Positions 18,299 through 28,086 of a stretch of 64,000 nt of DNA are shown piece by piece (within the stretch, counting starts at the first letter, position 1; the number at the start of each line of letters is the position of its first letter). The notes under the pieces were generated by a model. That model was not told where the DNA came from. It did no database searches and saw only the letters and a program-made list of their open reading frames with translations. The translations under genes were made by a program, and so were the position numbers. This DNA is from Paracoccaceae bacterium (lineage in GTDB: Bacteria > Pseudomonadota > Alphaproteobacteria > Rhodobacterales > Rhodobacteraceae): positions 186,001-250,000 of the forward strand of contig JAFWNM010000013.1 of the NCBI GenBank assembly GCA_017510335.1, read 5' to 3'.

Positions 18299-19483
18299 AT
18301 GTTCCTGTCCTTTTTCCAGACCCTGCGTGACCATGGCGTGCCGGTTTCCCTGCGCGAATTTCTGGCGTTTCTGGAAGGGGTGCAAGCGGGGCTTGTCACC
18401 TATGATGTGGAGGGGTTCTACTATCTGGCGCGCGCGGCCATGGTAAAGGACGAACGCCATCTGGACAGGTTCGACCGCGCGTTTGCATCCAGCTTCAAGG
18501 GGCTTGAAGACATACCCCTTGATCAGGTGCTTGATGCAGTGGACCTGCCGCAAGACTGGCTGCGGAAATTGGCCGAAAAACACCTGAGCGCCGACGAACG
18601 TGCGCAAATCGACGCGCTTGGCGGTTTCGACAAGCTGATGGAAACCCTCAAGCAGCGCCTGAAGGACCAGAAAGACCGCCATCAGGGCGGCAATAAATGG
18701 ATTGGCACGGCGGGAACATCGCCCTTCGGGGCCTATGGGTATAACCCCGAAGGCGTGCGCATCGGGCAGGACGCCTCGCGCCACAGGCGGGCCGTCAAAG
18801 TCTGGGACAAGCGCGAATTCCGCAACCTGGACGACACTGTGGAACTGGGCACGCGCAACATCAAGGTGGCGCTGAAGCGCTTGCGCAAATGGGCGCGCGA
18901 CGGGGCTGCGGACGAACTGGATCTGGATGGCACAATCCGCGCCACTGCCGAACAGGGCTGGCTGGACGTCAAGACACGGCCAGAACGCCGGAACGCAGTG
19001 AAAATACTGCTGTTGCTGGATATTGGCGGGTCCATGGATGACCATATCCGCGCCGTGGAAGAATTGTTCAGCGCCGCGCGCACGGAATTCAAACATCTGG
19101 AACATTTTTATTTCCACAATTGCCTGTATGAATTTGTATGGCGCGACAATTCGCGCCGCTGGACCGACCGTATTGCAACATGGGATTTGCTGCGCAGCTA
19201 TGGCACGGACTGGAAGTGTATTTTTGTGGGCGATGCGGCCATGTCGCCCTATGAAATCCTGTATCAGGGCGGCGCGAACGAACATTGGAACGAAGAACCG
19301 GGCCAGGTCTGGCTGAACCGCGCCCGCGCACAGTGGCCCGATACGCTTTGGATCAACCCGACACCGCAACATCACTGGCACCACACCCAATCCATTGGGA
19401 TGATTGACAAAATATTCGAGGGGCGCATGGTGCCCATGACGCTGGACGGTATCACGCGCGGGATCAGGGAATTGGGGCGCTAG
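18299..19483 (+). CDS. vWA domain protein, CoxE-like
   Basis: 394-aa cytoplasmic protein with an N-terminal helical domain (FLSFFQTLRDHGVPVSLREF) and a C-terminal von Willebrand A domain with MIDAS motif LLLDIGGSMDD (D-x-G-x-S) near residue 241. CoxE-type proteins pair with MoxR/CoxD ATPases; the ATPase is the first gene of this operon. The start MFLSFF at 18299 is chosen because it begins the conserved domain; longer frames overlap the 54-aa gene. CoxE homologues exist far from CO dehydrogenase, so the client enzyme is open. Confidence 0.9.
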   Translation: MFLSFFQTLRDHGVPVSLREFLAFLEGVQAGLVTYDVEGFYYLARAAMVKDERHLDRFDRAFASSFKGLEDIPLDQVLDAVDLPQDWLRKLAEKHLSADERAQIDALGGFDKLMETLKQRLKDQKDRHQGGNKWIGTAGTSPFGAYGYNPEGVRIGQDASRHRRAVKVWDKREFRNLDDTVELGTRNIKVALKRLRKWARDGAADELDLDGTIRATAEQGWLDVKTRPERRNAVKILLLLDIGGSMDDHIRAVEELFSAARTEFKHLEHFYFHNCLYEFVWRDNSRRWTDRIATWDLLRSYGTDWKCIFVGDAAMSPYEILYQGGANEHWNEEPGQVWLNRARAQWPDTLWINPTPQHHWHHTQSIGMIDKIFEGRMVPMTLDGITRGIRELGR

Positions 19484-19516
19484 GCCAGACGGCACCACGC
19501 CCGAAGGCTGGATGGC

Positions 19517-19555
19517 TTTTTCTGGCCTGAAACAGTCACCCAAGGCGCGCGCGAG
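19517..19555 (+). repeat. Family A dispersed repeat, end fragment
   Basis: TTTTCTGGCCTGAAACAGTC then ACCCAAGGCGCG, matching the outer part of the copies at 40871-40966 and 52613-52680. It lies in the 209-bp gap after the vWA gene, which otherwise holds only the promoter region of the next gene. Confidence 0.5.
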
Positions 19556-19692
19556 CCCCCCCCAAGCTGCACTCTAAACATAATCCAAGCAATTTGCCGC
19601 CGACCGATTTGCATGCCTGCGCGATGGTCCCTAGCTACAGGACAGGCGCGCGGCAGCGATGTCGCGCACTGTCCATGAAACAGGAGATTGCA

Positions 19693-20079
19693 ATGAGCTT
19701 GAAGAAAATCCTCGCCTCGACCGCGCTGGCAGCAACCATGGCGGGTGCACCTGTGCTGGCACCTGTGGCCATGGCACAAGACCAGATCGATGGTGCAGCC
19801 ATCGCAGCCGAAAGCGACATGGTCGATGCGTTTATCGAAGCGGCGCTGGCCGTGAACGAAGTCCGCGAAGGGTATATGGCCCAGATCGAGGCCGAAGCAG
19901 ACCAGAACGCCCAGATGGAAATTCTGGAAGCCGCCGACGCAGCCATGCTGCAAGCGGTTGAAGAAACGCCCGGCATTACCCTGGACGAATACATTGCCAT
20001 CGCGAACGCCGCAGCAGAAGATCCTGAACTTGCCGCGCGCATCGACGCCCGCTTTACCGAAGCGCATATGGGCGGCTGA
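19693..20079 (+). CDS. DUF4168 family exported protein
   Basis: 128-aa secreted protein with signal peptide MSLKKILASTALAATMAGAP and Ala-x-Ala cleavage near AMAQ. The mature part is acidic and helical (ESDMVDAFIEAALAVNEVRE, then ETPGITLDEYIAIANAAAED), the DUF4168 pattern. The GGAGATTGCA ribosome site favours the start at 19693. Function is unknown; these proteins are abundant exported helical proteins. A terminator follows. Confidence 0.85.
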   Translation: MSLKKILASTALAATMAGAPVLAPVAMAQDQIDGAAIAAESDMVDAFIEAALAVNEVREGYMAQIEAEADQNAQMEILEAADAAMLQAVEETPGITLDEYIAIANAAAEDPELAARIDARFTEAHMGG

Positions 20080-20109
20080 CGCGCTGCCAGACCGCAACCA
20101 CAACAAAAT

Positions 20110-20150
20110 GGGCGGGGTGCATGACCTGCACCCCGCCCGTCTTGGTTTTT
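20110..20150 (+). terminator. Terminator after DUF4168 gene
   Basis: A perfect 12-bp stem GGGCGGGGTGCA / TGCACCCCGCCC with a 5-nt loop, followed by GTCTTGGTTTTT. Confidence 0.9.
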
Positions 20151-20194
20151 ACCAGCCCCAACAAGATGGGGCTGGAACGCTTCTGGAACCTGCA

Positions 20195-20809
20195 TTAGCG
20201 TTCGATTGTCACACGCTCCATCCGGTCGGGCGTGCCCACAACGGCGCCATTGCCGCCAGTGCCGCGCTTGATGGCGTCCAGAACCTCGAACCCGTCAATC
20301 ATCTGGCCCACAACTGTATATTGCCCGTTCAGATGGGGCGCTGCGGCAAACATGATGAAAAACTGGCTGTTGGCACTGTCAGGGCTTTGTGACCGCGCCA
20401 TCCCGATGACACCGCGTTCAAAGGGCTGATTGGTGAATTCCGCGCGCAGATTGGGCAAATCCGACCCGCCAGTGCCCCAGCGGCGCGCATTGGCATCATC
20501 CTTGCCATGTTCCACATCGCCAGTCTGGGCCATGAAGCCGTCAATCACGCGGTGAAATACCACACCGTCATAATCGCCGCGTTCGGCCAATGTGACAAGG
20601 CGTTCAACATGGTTGGGGGCCAGATCGTCGCGCAGCGCGATACGAATTGCGCCCGTCGCCTCGCCGGCCACATCAATGACCATCACAGGGCCGGAATGGT
20701 CCTCTGGCACGGATGTGTCGGCATTGGCGCGCGTCACGCTGTGCCAGGATGCGCCCAGAATGCCCAGACCAACCGCGAACAGACCTGCAAACAGCAGTTT
20801 ATCACGCAT
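20195..20809 (-). CDS. Peptidyl-prolyl cis-trans isomerase, cyclophilin type, exported
   Basis: 204-aa cyclophilin with an N-terminal hydrophobic signal or anchor (KLLFAGLFAVGLGILGASWH), so the domain is probably periplasmic. Catalytic and binding segments are present: FHRVIDGFMAQTGD, SQSPDSANSQFFIMF and LNGQYTVVGQMIDGFEVLD. It catalyses proline isomerisation during folding. It overlaps the upstream cytoplasmic cyclophilin by 8 nt and shares about half of its residues, so it looks like a duplicate that gained an export signal. Confidence 0.93.
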   Translation of the reverse strand: MRDKLLFAGLFAVGLGILGASWHSVTRANADTSVPEDHSGPVMVIDVAGEATGAIRIALRDDLAPNHVERLVTLAERGDYDGVVFHRVIDGFMAQTGDVEHGKDDANARRWGTGGSDLPNLRAEFTNQPFERGVIGMARSQSPDSANSQFFIMFAAAPHLNGQYTVVGQMIDGFEVLDAIKRGTGGNGAVVGTPDRMERVTIER

Positions 20810-21308
20810 CAGCAGCCACCTTGACGCTGATCATCTTGTCAGGGGACGCAGGCGGTTCGCCGCGGGTAATGGCGTCGACATGCTCCATCCCGGAAATGAC
20901 GCGGCCATAAACAGTATATTGGCGGTTCAGGAAATGGTTATCCCCGAAATTGATGAAAAACTGGCTGTTGGCGCTGTCGGGGTTTTGCGACCGTGCCGCG
21001 CCCAAGGTGCCACGATCATGCGGCACACCGGAAAATTCTGCCTTCAGGTTGGGCAGGTCCGACCCGCCGGTTCCCGCGCGGCGCAGGTCGAAATCACGCT
21101 CGGTATTGCCGTTGGCCACATCGCCGGTCTGGGCCATGAACCCTTCGATCACGCGGTGAAACACGACATTGTCATAAGCCCCCGCGCGCGCCAGTTCCTT
21201 CATGCGCGCGCAATGCCCCGGTGCCACATCGGGCAGCAGTTCGATTGTCACGGTGCCGGTTTTCAACTCCATCAGGATGGTGTTTTCGGGGTCTTTGATC
21301 TCGGCCAT
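20802..21308 (-). CDS. ppiB: Peptidyl-prolyl cis-trans isomerase B, cytoplasmic
   Basis: 168-aa cyclophilin without a signal peptide: FHRVIEGFMAQTGD, GTLGAARSQNPDSANSQFF and LNRQYTVYGRVISGM are the canonical catalytic segments. The compact domain covers nearly the whole protein, as in E. coli PpiB. The start at 21308 has GGAGCGCC upstream on the minus strand. It is first in a two-gene operon with the exported paralogue and divergent from pgk. Confidence 0.95.
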   Translation of the reverse strand: MAEIKDPENTILMELKTGTVTIELLPDVAPGHCARMKELARAGAYDNVVFHRVIEGFMAQTGDVANGNTERDFDLRRAGTGGSDLPNLKAEFSGVPHDRGTLGAARSQNPDSANSQFFINFGDNHFLNRQYTVYGRVISGMEHVDAITRGEPPASPDKMISVKVAADA

Positions 21309-21478
21309 CTTTGGCGCTCCTTCTGATCTGGTCTGGGCGGCAACCTAATGCGTCTTGTCCCCAAGGAAAAGCCCCGCCTTGCGCATGTGTTGTGCGGCAT
21401 TCGGCCGACTTGGCATTGACCCCGCCCCCCCTTTCACGCCAGATAGCACCAAAGTGATCTAGAAGGGAACATGCGACC

Positions 21479-22705
21479 ATGGCTTTCAAAACGCTTGACG
21501 AGTTCGATTTTGCAGGCAAGACAGCATTGGTGCGGATGGACATCAATGTTCCCGTAACCGACGGGCGCGTGACAGACGCAACCCGCATTGACCGAATCGT
21601 GCCCACCATCACCCATATCACAAATGCCGGTGGCAAAGCGGTGGTCTTGGCGCATTTTGGCCGCCCGAAAGGCAAGCCCGATTCCGAAATGTCGCTGGCG
21701 CTGGTGCGCCCCGCACTGGAAGCCGCCCTTGGCGTGCCTGTGGCTTTTGCGGAAAACTGCATCGGCATTCCCGCCAAGAAGGCCGTGTCCGAATTGCAGG
21801 CGGGGGGGGTTTTGCTGTTGGAAAACACCCGTTTCCACGCAGGCGAGGAAGCAAATGACCGGATGCTGGCCGCCGGAATGGCCGCATTGGGCGATATTTA
21901 TGTCAACGACGCGTTTTCCGCTGCACACAGGGCGCATGCGTCCACCGAAGGATTGGCGCATTTGCTGCCCTCCTGCGCCGGTCGCCTGATGGAGGCAGAG
22001 CTGAAAGCGCTGGATGCGGCCCTTGGCACGCCCGAACGCCCAGTTGCCGCGATTGTGGGCGGCGCCAAAGTGTCCACCAAGCTGGATCTGTTGTCGAACC
22101 TGATCACACGCGTGGACCATCTGGTTATCGGCGGGGGCATGGCCAATACGTTTCTGGTGGCGCAGGGTCTGGCCATCGGCACATCGCTTGCCGAACGCGA
22201 CATGGCCGATACTGCGCGCGACATCCTTGCCCGTGCGGCGGACGCGGGCTGCACCATCCACCTGCCCCAGGACATTGTGATCGCGCGCGAATTTGCGGCC
22301 GGGGCGGCGCATGAAACCTTGCCCGCGGACCAATGCCCCGAGGATGCGATGATCCTTGATGCAGGTCCGCAAACGGTGGCGGCCATCGGGGCATTGTTTG
22401 CAAAGTGCAAAACGTTGGTCTGGAACGGGCCATTGGGGGCGTTTGAAATCGCGCCTTTCGATGCGGCAACCAACGCTTGCGCACAGCACGCCGCGCGCCT
22501 GACGCGCGATGACGCGCTGATTTCCGTGGCTGGCGGCGGCGACACTGTATCGGCGTTGAACAAGGCGGGCGTGGCCGATGATTTCACCTATATCTCGACT
22601 GCGGGCGGTGCGTTTCTGGAATGGATGGAAGGCAAGACCCTTCCCGGCGTGGCAGCCCTGGACAGTGAACAGGGGTCAAATAAGGACAAGGAATGGAATA
22701 TCTGA
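21479..22705 (+). CDS. pgk: Phosphoglycerate kinase
   Basis: Glycolytic/gluconeogenic enzyme converting 1,3-bisphosphoglycerate and ADP to 3-phosphoglycerate and ATP. 408 aa against the usual 390-400. N-terminal VRMDINVP substrate site, [17 protein letters not shown]-type segment, [21 protein letters not shown] and the nucleotide motif [12 protein letters not shown] are all present. The C-terminus has a charged extension [14 protein letters not shown] which overlaps the next small gene by 13 nt. No gap or fap gene is adjacent. Confidence 0.98.
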   Translation: MAFKTLDEFDFAGKTALVRMDINVPVTDGRVTDATRIDRIVPTITHITNAGGKAVVLAHFGRPKGKPDSEMSLALVRPALEAALGVPVAFAENCIGIPAKKAVSELQAGGVLLLENTRFHAGEEANDRMLAAGMAALGDIYVNDAFSAAHRAHASTEGLAHLLPSCAGRLMEAELKALDAALGTPERPVAAIVGGAKVSTKLDLLSNLITRVDHLVIGGGMANTFLVAQGLAIGTSLAERDMADTARDILARAADAGCTIHLPQDIVIAREFAAGAAHETLPADQCPEDAMILDAGPQTVAAIGALFAKCKTLVWNGPLGAFEIAPFDAATNACAQHAARLTRDDALISVAGGGDTVSALNKAGVADDFTYISTAGGAFLEWMEGKTLPGVAALDSEQGSNKDKEWNI

Positions 22706-22908
22706 TCTGGGCAGGGGCGCTGATCTCAATCGGGGGAATTGTCGGGCTGATCTGGTGCATTGTGTATGTGCTGAAGCTGCGCAAATCCGGGCTGGATGAT
22801 GCGGCGATGCGCGCGCGCATGCAACGGGCGGTGATGGTGAATTTTGCAGCCCTTGCAGTATCGACATTGGGCCTGATGATGGTGGTTCTGGGGGTCTTTC
22901 TGGCCTGA
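22693..22908 (+). CDS. 71-aa two-helix membrane protein
   Basis: Small inner-membrane protein with two hydrophobic helices ([20 protein letters not shown] and [20 protein letters not shown]) joined by a basic loop [28 protein letters not shown] lies just upstream within the end of pgk, and the 13-nt overlap suggests translational coupling. Similar short proteins follow pgk in related genomes by my recollection; no function is known. Confidence 0.75.
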   Translation: MEYLIWAGALISIGGIVGLIWCIVYVLKLRKSGLDDAAMRARMQRAVMVNFAALAVSTLGLMMVVLGVFLA

Positions 22909-23006
22909 GGGACAAGGAAAGGGGATTCACAAAACCCGCTTTGTGTGGCATGGTCCAAAAAACACAAGGCCATAAGGCCCCCGTCCCCAGAACAGGCAGC
23001 GCATCA

Positions 23007-23303
23007 ATGAAAAGCCCCCGCCCCGCAATAGGCGCATTTTTCTACTTTGGCACCGCCAGTGTGTTGGCGATATATTTTACCTTCGCTGCCGTGCAGGGGG
23101 CATTCGGTCTGTTCAACCGCGTTCAGGTCGAAGCAGAGATTGCCGAGTTGCGCCTGCGCCGTGATGCGCTGGCAGTCGAGTTGTCAGATTTGGAAAACCG
23201 CACGCACCGCCTGTCCGATGCCTATCTGGATCTGGACCTGCTGGACGAACGCGCCCGCGATGTGCTTGGGCTGGTGCGCCCCGATGAGATTGTCATTCGC
23301 TGA
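23007..23303 (+). CDS. FtsB/DivIC-like septum formation initiator
   Basis: 98-aa bitopic protein: one TM helix (AFFYFGTASVLAIYFTFAAV) then a coiled coil rich in Glu, Leu and Arg (EAEIAELRLRRDALAVELSDLE) and a C-terminal ERARDVLGLVRPDEIV motif, the standard FtsB/DivIC pattern. It acts in the divisome, bridging FtsQ and FtsL in the periplasm. The start at 23007 is the one that puts the TM near the N-terminus. In many relatives the pdh operon follows; here it does not. Confidence 0.88.
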   Translation: MKSPRPAIGAFFYFGTASVLAIYFTFAAVQGAFGLFNRVQVEAEIAELRLRRDALAVELSDLENRTHRLSDAYLDLDLLDERARDVLGLVRPDEIVIR

Positions 23304-23342
23304 TTGCGCAGATGGTGCGGCAAAATGCCTTATGGCTGGTGC

Positions 23343-23420
23343 TGGCGTGAAGGTGGCGTTGGGGGTGCTGCGCAGCGCCCGACTGCGGGGTGTGCAGGCC
23401 GCAACGTCCGCAACAGGCCA
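23343..23420. repeat. Degenerate family A-like repeat
   Basis: GGCGTGAAGGTGGCGTT followed by GC-rich palindromic sequence and, at the far end, GCAACGTCCGC, which is the reverse of the family A end. It is more decayed than the other copies. It fills the 162-bp gap between the ftsB-like gene and the DUF1330 gene. Confidence 0.4.
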
Positions 23421-23465
23421 ACAGAACCGACACTGCAGCTCTATCGGGTCATAGCCGTCGCAAGG

Positions 23466-23759
23466 TCAGCCATCATACCCTTCCACGATAATCAGATCGG
23501 CCATGGAACACGGCGCGCGCAGCGCCTTGGCGGCCTGGTATTCCGTGCTGTGATAGCACGCGCGCGCCGTGGCCATGTCTGCAAATTCCACCACAACAGT
23601 GCGCGCCCGGCTTGACCCTTCGATCTGGGATTGTGCCCCGCCGCGAATGATGAATTTCGCGCCGTATTTTTCAAAGGCTGCGGCATTTGCGCGGATATAC
23701 GCTGCATAGGCCTCGGCATCTTTGACATCCACATGGGCAACCCAATAGGCTTTGGGCAT
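23466..23759 (-). CDS. DUF1330 family protein
   Basis: 97-aa ferredoxin-like (dimeric alpha-beta barrel) protein, starting MPKAYWVAHVDVKD. AYWVAHVDV, YAAYIRANAAAFEKYGAKF, VVVEFADMATARACYHSTEY and ADLIIVEGYDG are the characteristic segments; the family is short and complete here. Function is unclear. The start at 23759 is supported by AAGGACGG upstream on the minus strand. Confidence 0.9.
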   Translation of the reverse strand: MPKAYWVAHVDVKDAEAYAAYIRANAAAFEKYGAKFIIRGGAQSQIEGSSRARTVVVEFADMATARACYHSTEYQAAKALRAPCSMADLIIVEGYDG

Positions 23760-23960
23760 TGAAAACCGTCCTTTGTTCAAACCGTCGGATTGCAAGTCAA
23801 GGTAGGTGTCAGTTTTTGCGACAAGTCAAGGTGTCGTTACATTTGGCTTGTTATACATGGATCAGGATGCGGGGGGTGCGACATGGTCGCACATCGGTTG
23901 AAAACCCGGGCGTGGCAGAACATGTCCCGGTCATACCCGCACAAGGAGGAGGACTACCAC

Positions 23961-24203
23961 ATGATGGACCCAGTGTCGTTCTGGCTGCAGGCCAATCTTT
24001 TCTGGATCAGAATGTATCAATCCCAGCAGGACACATATTTGCGTGTTCTGTGCAGCATGGCCAAAGTGCTGCCGCAGGAAACAGCTGCCGATATCGCAGC
24101 CGAAGCGGACGCGATGAAGAAAACGCTGAAGCCTGCAACGCGCGCCGCTGTGCGGCCCCCCAAAACACGCCCGACCCCGCCCAAAGCGGTGGTAAACGCC
24201 TGA
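23961..24203 (+). CDS. 80-aa hypothetical protein
   Basis: A very strong AAGGAGGAGG ribosome site 8 nt before the ATG supports translation. The N-terminal half is aromatic and amphipathic (PVSFWLQANLFWIRMYQSQQ), then SMAKVLPQETAADIAAEADAMKK, and the C-terminal tail is Lys/Pro-rich (PPKTRPTPPKAVV). This resembles short phasin-like or granule-surface proteins, but the match is too thin to name. It converges with cueR across a family B repeat. Confidence 0.65.
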   Translation: MMDPVSFWLQANLFWIRMYQSQQDTYLRVLCSMAKVLPQETAADIAAEADAMKKTLKPATRAAVRPPKTRPTPPKAVVNA

Positions 24204-24220
24204 TCAGCGCGGACATTTGC

Positions 24221-24320
24221 GCATGTTGCGCAAAACTGGGAGTTGGATTTAAGCTTCCTGGACATGCAAACTCAATAAGTTGGAGCATGTCGCGTGAAAA
24301 CGACTGAACGCGACATGCTT
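24221..24320 (+). repeat. Family B repeat, full-length copy with hairpin
   Basis: A 100-bp element starting GCATGTTGCGCAAAACTGGG and ending in an 11-bp perfect hairpin (AGCATGTCGCG at 24284-24294, CGCGACATGCT at 24309-24319, 14-nt loop). It aligns along its length with the minus strand of 60480-60579. Its hairpin end abuts the cueR stop codon, so it can act as a bidirectional end between convergent genes. Confidence 0.8.
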
Positions 24321-24715
24321 TAGCCCTTGGGGGTTTGTGACAGATCGGCCAGTATCGGGCAGTTCGGGCTTTGGTCGCCAGAACAGGCGTCAATCAGATG
24401 CGCAAGTGTGGCGCGCATCTGCTCCAGTTCAGCAAGCTGCACATCCACGCGCTGCAAATGTTCGCGCGCAAGTCGTTTGACATCGGCGCTGGACCGGGTC
24501 TTGTCATGATACAGGCCCAGAAGCTGGCGGCATTCCTCCACGGTGAACCCCAGTGCGCGCGCGCGGCGCAAAAATGCTAGCCTGTGAAGGTCTTCTTCGC
24601 TGAAATCACGATAGCCATTGTCCATGCGTGCCGGGGCAATAAGGCCGATATCTTCATAGAAGCGTATCGTTTTTGGGGGCAATCCTGCCCTGCGCCCTGC
24701 TTCTGAAATATTCAT
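24320..24715 (-). CDS. cueR: Cu(I)-responsive MerR-family regulator (CueR/HmrR)
   Basis: 131-aa MerR-family activator. The HTH MNISEAGRRAGLPPKTIRFYEDIGLI opens the protein, followed by the dimerisation helix and a C-terminal metal loop with Cys111 and Cys119 (ACSGDQSPNCP), the two-Cys pattern of copper sensors. It bends promoters with a 19-bp spacer to activate copper export. It lies 11 nt downstream of copA in the same direction, and a fitting promoter is seen at 27226-27256. Confidence 0.92.
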   Translation of the reverse strand: MNISEAGRRAGLPPKTIRFYEDIGLIAPARMDNGYRDFSEEDLHRLAFLRRARALGFTVEECRQLLGLYHDKTRSSADVKRLAREHLQRVDVQLAELEQMRATLAHLIDACSGDQSPNCPILADLSQTPKG

Positions 24716-24726
24716 CAGGCCCCCTT

Positions 24727-27192
24727 TTATTGCCTATGCACCACAGCGGGCATGAACCGCAGCCGCAGCGCATTCGATAGCACGAATACCGAACTTAACG
24801 CCATGGCCCCTGCCGCCAGCATGGGCGACAGCAACACCCCCATGGCCGGATACAACACCCCTGCCGCCACAGGAATAAGTGCAGTGTTATAGGCGAAGGC
24901 CCAAAACAGGTTCTGGCGGATGTTGCGCATGGTGCGGCGCGACACGTCCAGCGCCTGAACCACGCCGCGCGGATCACCCGATGCCAGCACCACATCTGCT
25001 GTTTCCACGGCCACATCGGTTCCTGTGCCGATAGCAATGCCCACATCTGCCTCGGCCAGCGCGGGGGCGTCATTGATGCCATCGCCCACGAAGGCCACGC
25101 TTCCCCAATCGGCGCGCAGCTTTTCCAACGCCTCGACCTTGCCTTTTGGCAGCACCTCGGCCACGATATGACCAATGCCCAGATCCCGCGCAATCGCTTC
25201 GGCGGTGGGGCGGGCATCACCGGAAATCATGGCCACGCGCAGCCCGCGCGCCTGCAATGCCGCAACCATCTGGCGCGCGCCAGCCTTGGGCTGGTCGGCC
25301 ACGGCAATCATGGCCAGAAGCTGGCCGTCACGCGCCAGATACAGCGGTGTGTGGCCCTGCCCTGCCAATGCGCGCGCCTTGTCGCGCATTTCGCCCGGGT
25401 CAATGCCTTCCTGCACCATAAGACGATCGGCCCCCAAAAACACCGCCTGCCCGTCGACAACTGCGCGCACCCCCAGACCTGTCAGCGATTTGAACCCGCT
25501 GATGGCAGGCAGTGTCAGGCCCTTGTCGCGTGCGGCCGCAACAATCGCGCGCCCGATCGGGTGTTCGGACTGCCCTTCCAGGGCGGCGGCCAGCGCCAGG
25601 GCCTGATCGGCGTCGCCAATGGCGTGCAACGCCGTCATGACAGGGCGCCCTTCGGTCAGGGTGCCGGTCTTGTCAAACGCCACGCCCCGAATGCCGTCCA
25701 TCAGTTGCAGCGCGCTGCCCTTGCGAAACAAAACCCCCAGTTCTGCCGCGCGCCCGGTTCCCACCATCACCGATGTGGGCGTGGCCAGCCCCATGGCACA
25801 GGGGCACGCGATAATCAGCACCGACACCCCGGCAACAAGCGCAAATGTCAGGTCCGGCCCGAAAACCAGCCACACCAGCACCGTCAGCACCGCAAGTGCA
25901 ATGACAACCGGCACGAAATACATCGTCACCTTGTCGACCAAGGCTTGCACCGGCAGTTTGGCACCCTGCGCCCCTTCCACCATGCGGATGATCTGCGCCA
26001 GCACCGTATCGGCACCCGTGCGCGTTATTGTCATGCGAAACGCGCCCGCCCCGTTGACAGTGCCGCCCACAAGCATATCGCCCTGTGCCTTGGACACTGG
26101 CAAGGGTTCGCCGGTAATCATGGCTTCATCGATCAGCGCGTCACCTTCGGTCAGGTCCCCGTCGCCGGGAATGCGTTCACCGGGGCGCACCAGAACCACA
26201 TCGCCGGGGACCAGATCCGCAGTCGCAATGTCTGTTTCCACCCCATCGCGCACAACGCGCGCTGTTTTGGGCTGCATGCCCACCAGCCGCGCGATGGCCG
26301 CGCCTGTGCGCCCCTTGGCGCGCGCTTCCAGCCAGCGGCCCAGCAGGATCAGCGTGACAATCACCGCCGCCGCTTCGAAATAGACCGCGCGCGTGCCTTC
26401 CGGCAACAGGGCGGGCGCGAATGTCGCGATGACCGAAAACCCCCATGCGGCCGCAGTGCCCACAGCAACAAGGCTGTTCATATCCGGCGCAGCACGCAAT
26501 AGCGCAGGCACCCCCCGCCGGAAGAACACCCGCCCCGGACCGGCCAGAACCGCCGTGGTCAGCAAAAACTGCACCACCCACACCACCTGCATACCAAAAG
26601 TGTGATGCACCCAGTGATGAAACGGCGGATAGGCATGCCCCCCCATTTCCAGCACAAAAACCGGCAGCGTCAGCACAGCGGCAATCAGGAACTTCACCCG
26701 CATGTCGCGGGCGTCGCGTTGCTGGCGCGCGCGCGGGTCATCCCCCCCCCCGGCGGCAGTATCGGACAAAACGCGCGCACTGTAGCCAGCCTTGTCCAGC
26801 AACCGCACAAGCGCGTTGGGATCGCCCTGCCCGGCCAGCACATCCACCGCCGCGCGCCCGGTATTCAGGTTGACACTGGCGCGCAGCACAGCGGGATCAG
26901 CCGCAAGTGCCGCTTCGACGCGCGCAACACAGGAACCACAGGTCATATTGTCCAGTTCCAGATCAATCTGGGCCACACGCATCGGGTATCCGGCCTTGCG
27001 CAGGGTGTTTTGCATATCATCCAGCGCAACATCCGCGCGCATCTGGACCGACGCTTGCGCCAGTGCCAGATTGACGCTGGCATCGTGAACCCCGTCAATG
27101 GTGTTCAGTGCCGTTTCCGCCCGCCGCACGCAGCCAGCGCAAGACAATCCATCAAGATGGAAGGAACGGGTCATCGTGGCAGTCTCGGTCAT
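24727..27192 (-). CDS. copA: Copper-exporting P1B-type ATPase CopA
   Basis: Inner-membrane ATPase that exports Cu(I) from the cytoplasm (821 aa from 27192). Two N-terminal heavy-metal domains carry GLSCAGC (C18, C21) and MTCGSC (C85, C88). Eight TM segments follow, with the TM6 copper site [13 protein letters not shown], phosphorylation motif [11 protein letters not shown] motif [10 protein letters not shown], and the hinge [11 protein letters not shown]. The start MTETATM has TTGGAGCG upstream; a longer frame from 27216 is less likely. Paired with cueR and a MerR-type promoter. Confidence 0.97.
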   Translation of the reverse strand: MTETATMTRSFHLDGLSCAGCVRRAETALNTIDGVHDASVNLALAQASVQMRADVALDDMQNTLRKAGYPMRVAQIDLELDNMTCGSCVARVEAALAADPAVLRASVNLNTGRAAVDVLAGQGDPNALVRLLDKAGYSARVLSDTAAGGGDDPRARQQRDARDMRVKFLIAAVLTLPVFVLEMGGHAYPPFHHWVHHTFGMQVVWVVQFLLTTAVLAGPGRVFFRRGVPALLRAAPDMNSLVAVGTAAAWGFSVIATFAPALLPEGTRAVYFEAAAVIVTLILLGRWLEARAKGRTGAAIARLVGMQPKTARVVRDGVETDIATADLVPGDVVLVRPGERIPGDGDLTEGDALIDEAMITGEPLPVSKAQGDMLVGGTVNGAGAFRMTITRTGADTVLAQIIRMVEGAQGAKLPVQALVDKVTMYFVPVVIALAVLTVLVWLVFGPDLTFALVAGVSVLIIACPCAMGLATPTSVMVGTGRAAELGVLFRKGSALQLMDGIRGVAFDKTGTLTEGRPVMTALHAIGDADQALALAAALEGQSEHPIGRAIVAAARDKGLTLPAISGFKSLTGLGVRAVVDGQAVFLGADRLMVQEGIDPGEMRDKARALAGQGHTPLYLARDGQLLAMIAVADQPKAGARQMVAALQARGLRVAMISGDARPTAEAIARDLGIGHIVAEVLPKGKVEALEKLRADWGSVAFVGDGINDAPALAEADVGIAIGTGTDVAVETADVVLASGDPRGVVQALDVSRRTMRNIRQNLFWAFAYNTALIPVAAGVLYPAMGVLLSPMLAAGAMALSSVFVLSNALRLRFMPAVVHRQ

Positions 27193-27225
27193 CTGGCGCT
27201 CCAACGGGCAAGGCATCTGAACCAG

Positions 27226-27256
27226 CAGATGGGCCTTCCAGTAGATGGAGGGTCAA
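27226..27256 (-). promoter_or_regulatory. CueR-type promoter of copA-cueR
   Basis: On the minus strand a TTGACC -35 box (27251-27256) is separated by exactly 19 nt from CATCTG at 27226-27231. The spacer holds the dyad CCTCCA-TCTAC-TGGAAGG, as expected for a MerR-family operator such as CueR. It sits about 35 bp upstream of the copA start. Confidence 0.75.
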
Positions 27257-27300
27257 CCCCCCTGTGCCAGAAACCTGCAAAAAACCTGCCACACCGCGGA

Positions 27301-27918
27301 TCAAGGCTGCTTTTGCCCCTGCGTTTGCGCAATTTTGGCCGCAATACTGGCCTTGGCGGCATCCACGGCCTGCGCGATGCTCATTTCCGTGGTGTCCAGA
27401 ATCACCGCATCACTGGCCGGGCGCAACGGGGCATCGGCGCGGCCCATGTCGCGCGTATCGCGTTCGCGCACCTGCCTTAGCACATCGTCATAGCTTGCCG
27501 CCCCTTCGCCCGCTTCCAGCCAGCGGCGGCGCGCGCGCGTTTCGGCGTCAGCGGTGACAAACAGCTTCACTTCGGCACCCGGGCATATGATTGTGCCGAT
27601 GTCGCGCCCATCCAGAACGGCACCGCCATCGCGGCGCGCGAAATCGCGCTGAAACGCCACAAGGGCCGCGCGAACCTCTGGTATGACAGCAACGCGGCTT
27701 GCAGCTTCGCCAGCCTGCAGGCTGCGCAGGTCATCGCGCGCCAGATCATCGGGTGTCAGCCCTTGCGCGGCCAGAACGGGGTTTCCGCCCTTCGCGCCCA
27801 CTGCGCGATACAGCAGGCCGGTATCCAGATGGGCGAATCCGAATTCGCGTGCCACTGCGCGGCTGATTGTGCCTTTGCCTGCCGCAGCAGGGCCGTCAAT
27901 GGCGACCGTGAACTTCAT
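27301..27918 (-). CDS. cmk: Cytidylate kinase
   Basis: Phosphorylates CMP and dCMP with ATP (205 aa). P-loop GPAAAGKGT at residues 9-17, then [27 protein letters not shown] and RRRWLEAGE lid segment; all standard. The start MKFTVAIDG at 27918 is preferred over the ATG one codon earlier because spacing from GGAGG is better; longer frames are not supported. The usual rpsA neighbour is absent; copA lies downstream instead. Confidence 0.96.
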   Translation of the reverse strand: MKFTVAIDGPAAAGKGTISRAVAREFGFAHLDTGLLYRAVGAKGGNPVLAAQGLTPDDLARDDLRSLQAGEAASRVAVIPEVRAALVAFQRDFARRDGGAVLDGRDIGTIICPGAEVKLFVTADAETRARRRWLEAGEGAASYDDVLRQVRERDTRDMGRADAPLRPASDAVILDTTEMSIAQAVDAAKASIAAKIAQTQGQKQP

Positions 27919-28086
27919 CATCCCCTCCGTCAATTGCAGACCTGTCTTGCCTGTATTGTCACGCAACTGCAACGGTGAAGCGAATTTTTCGCCGCGCAGC
28001 ACAGCACCCATGGAAAGCAGGGCAAACGCGACTATGTGATGCGTAACGGCACACGCGCCGATTCAGTGAACGGAAGTCCCCAGAAC

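Noticed and set aside
17969-19543. A 524-codon frame opposite the vWA gene
   Set aside because: Same explanation; the vWA gene with its MIDAS motif explains the region.
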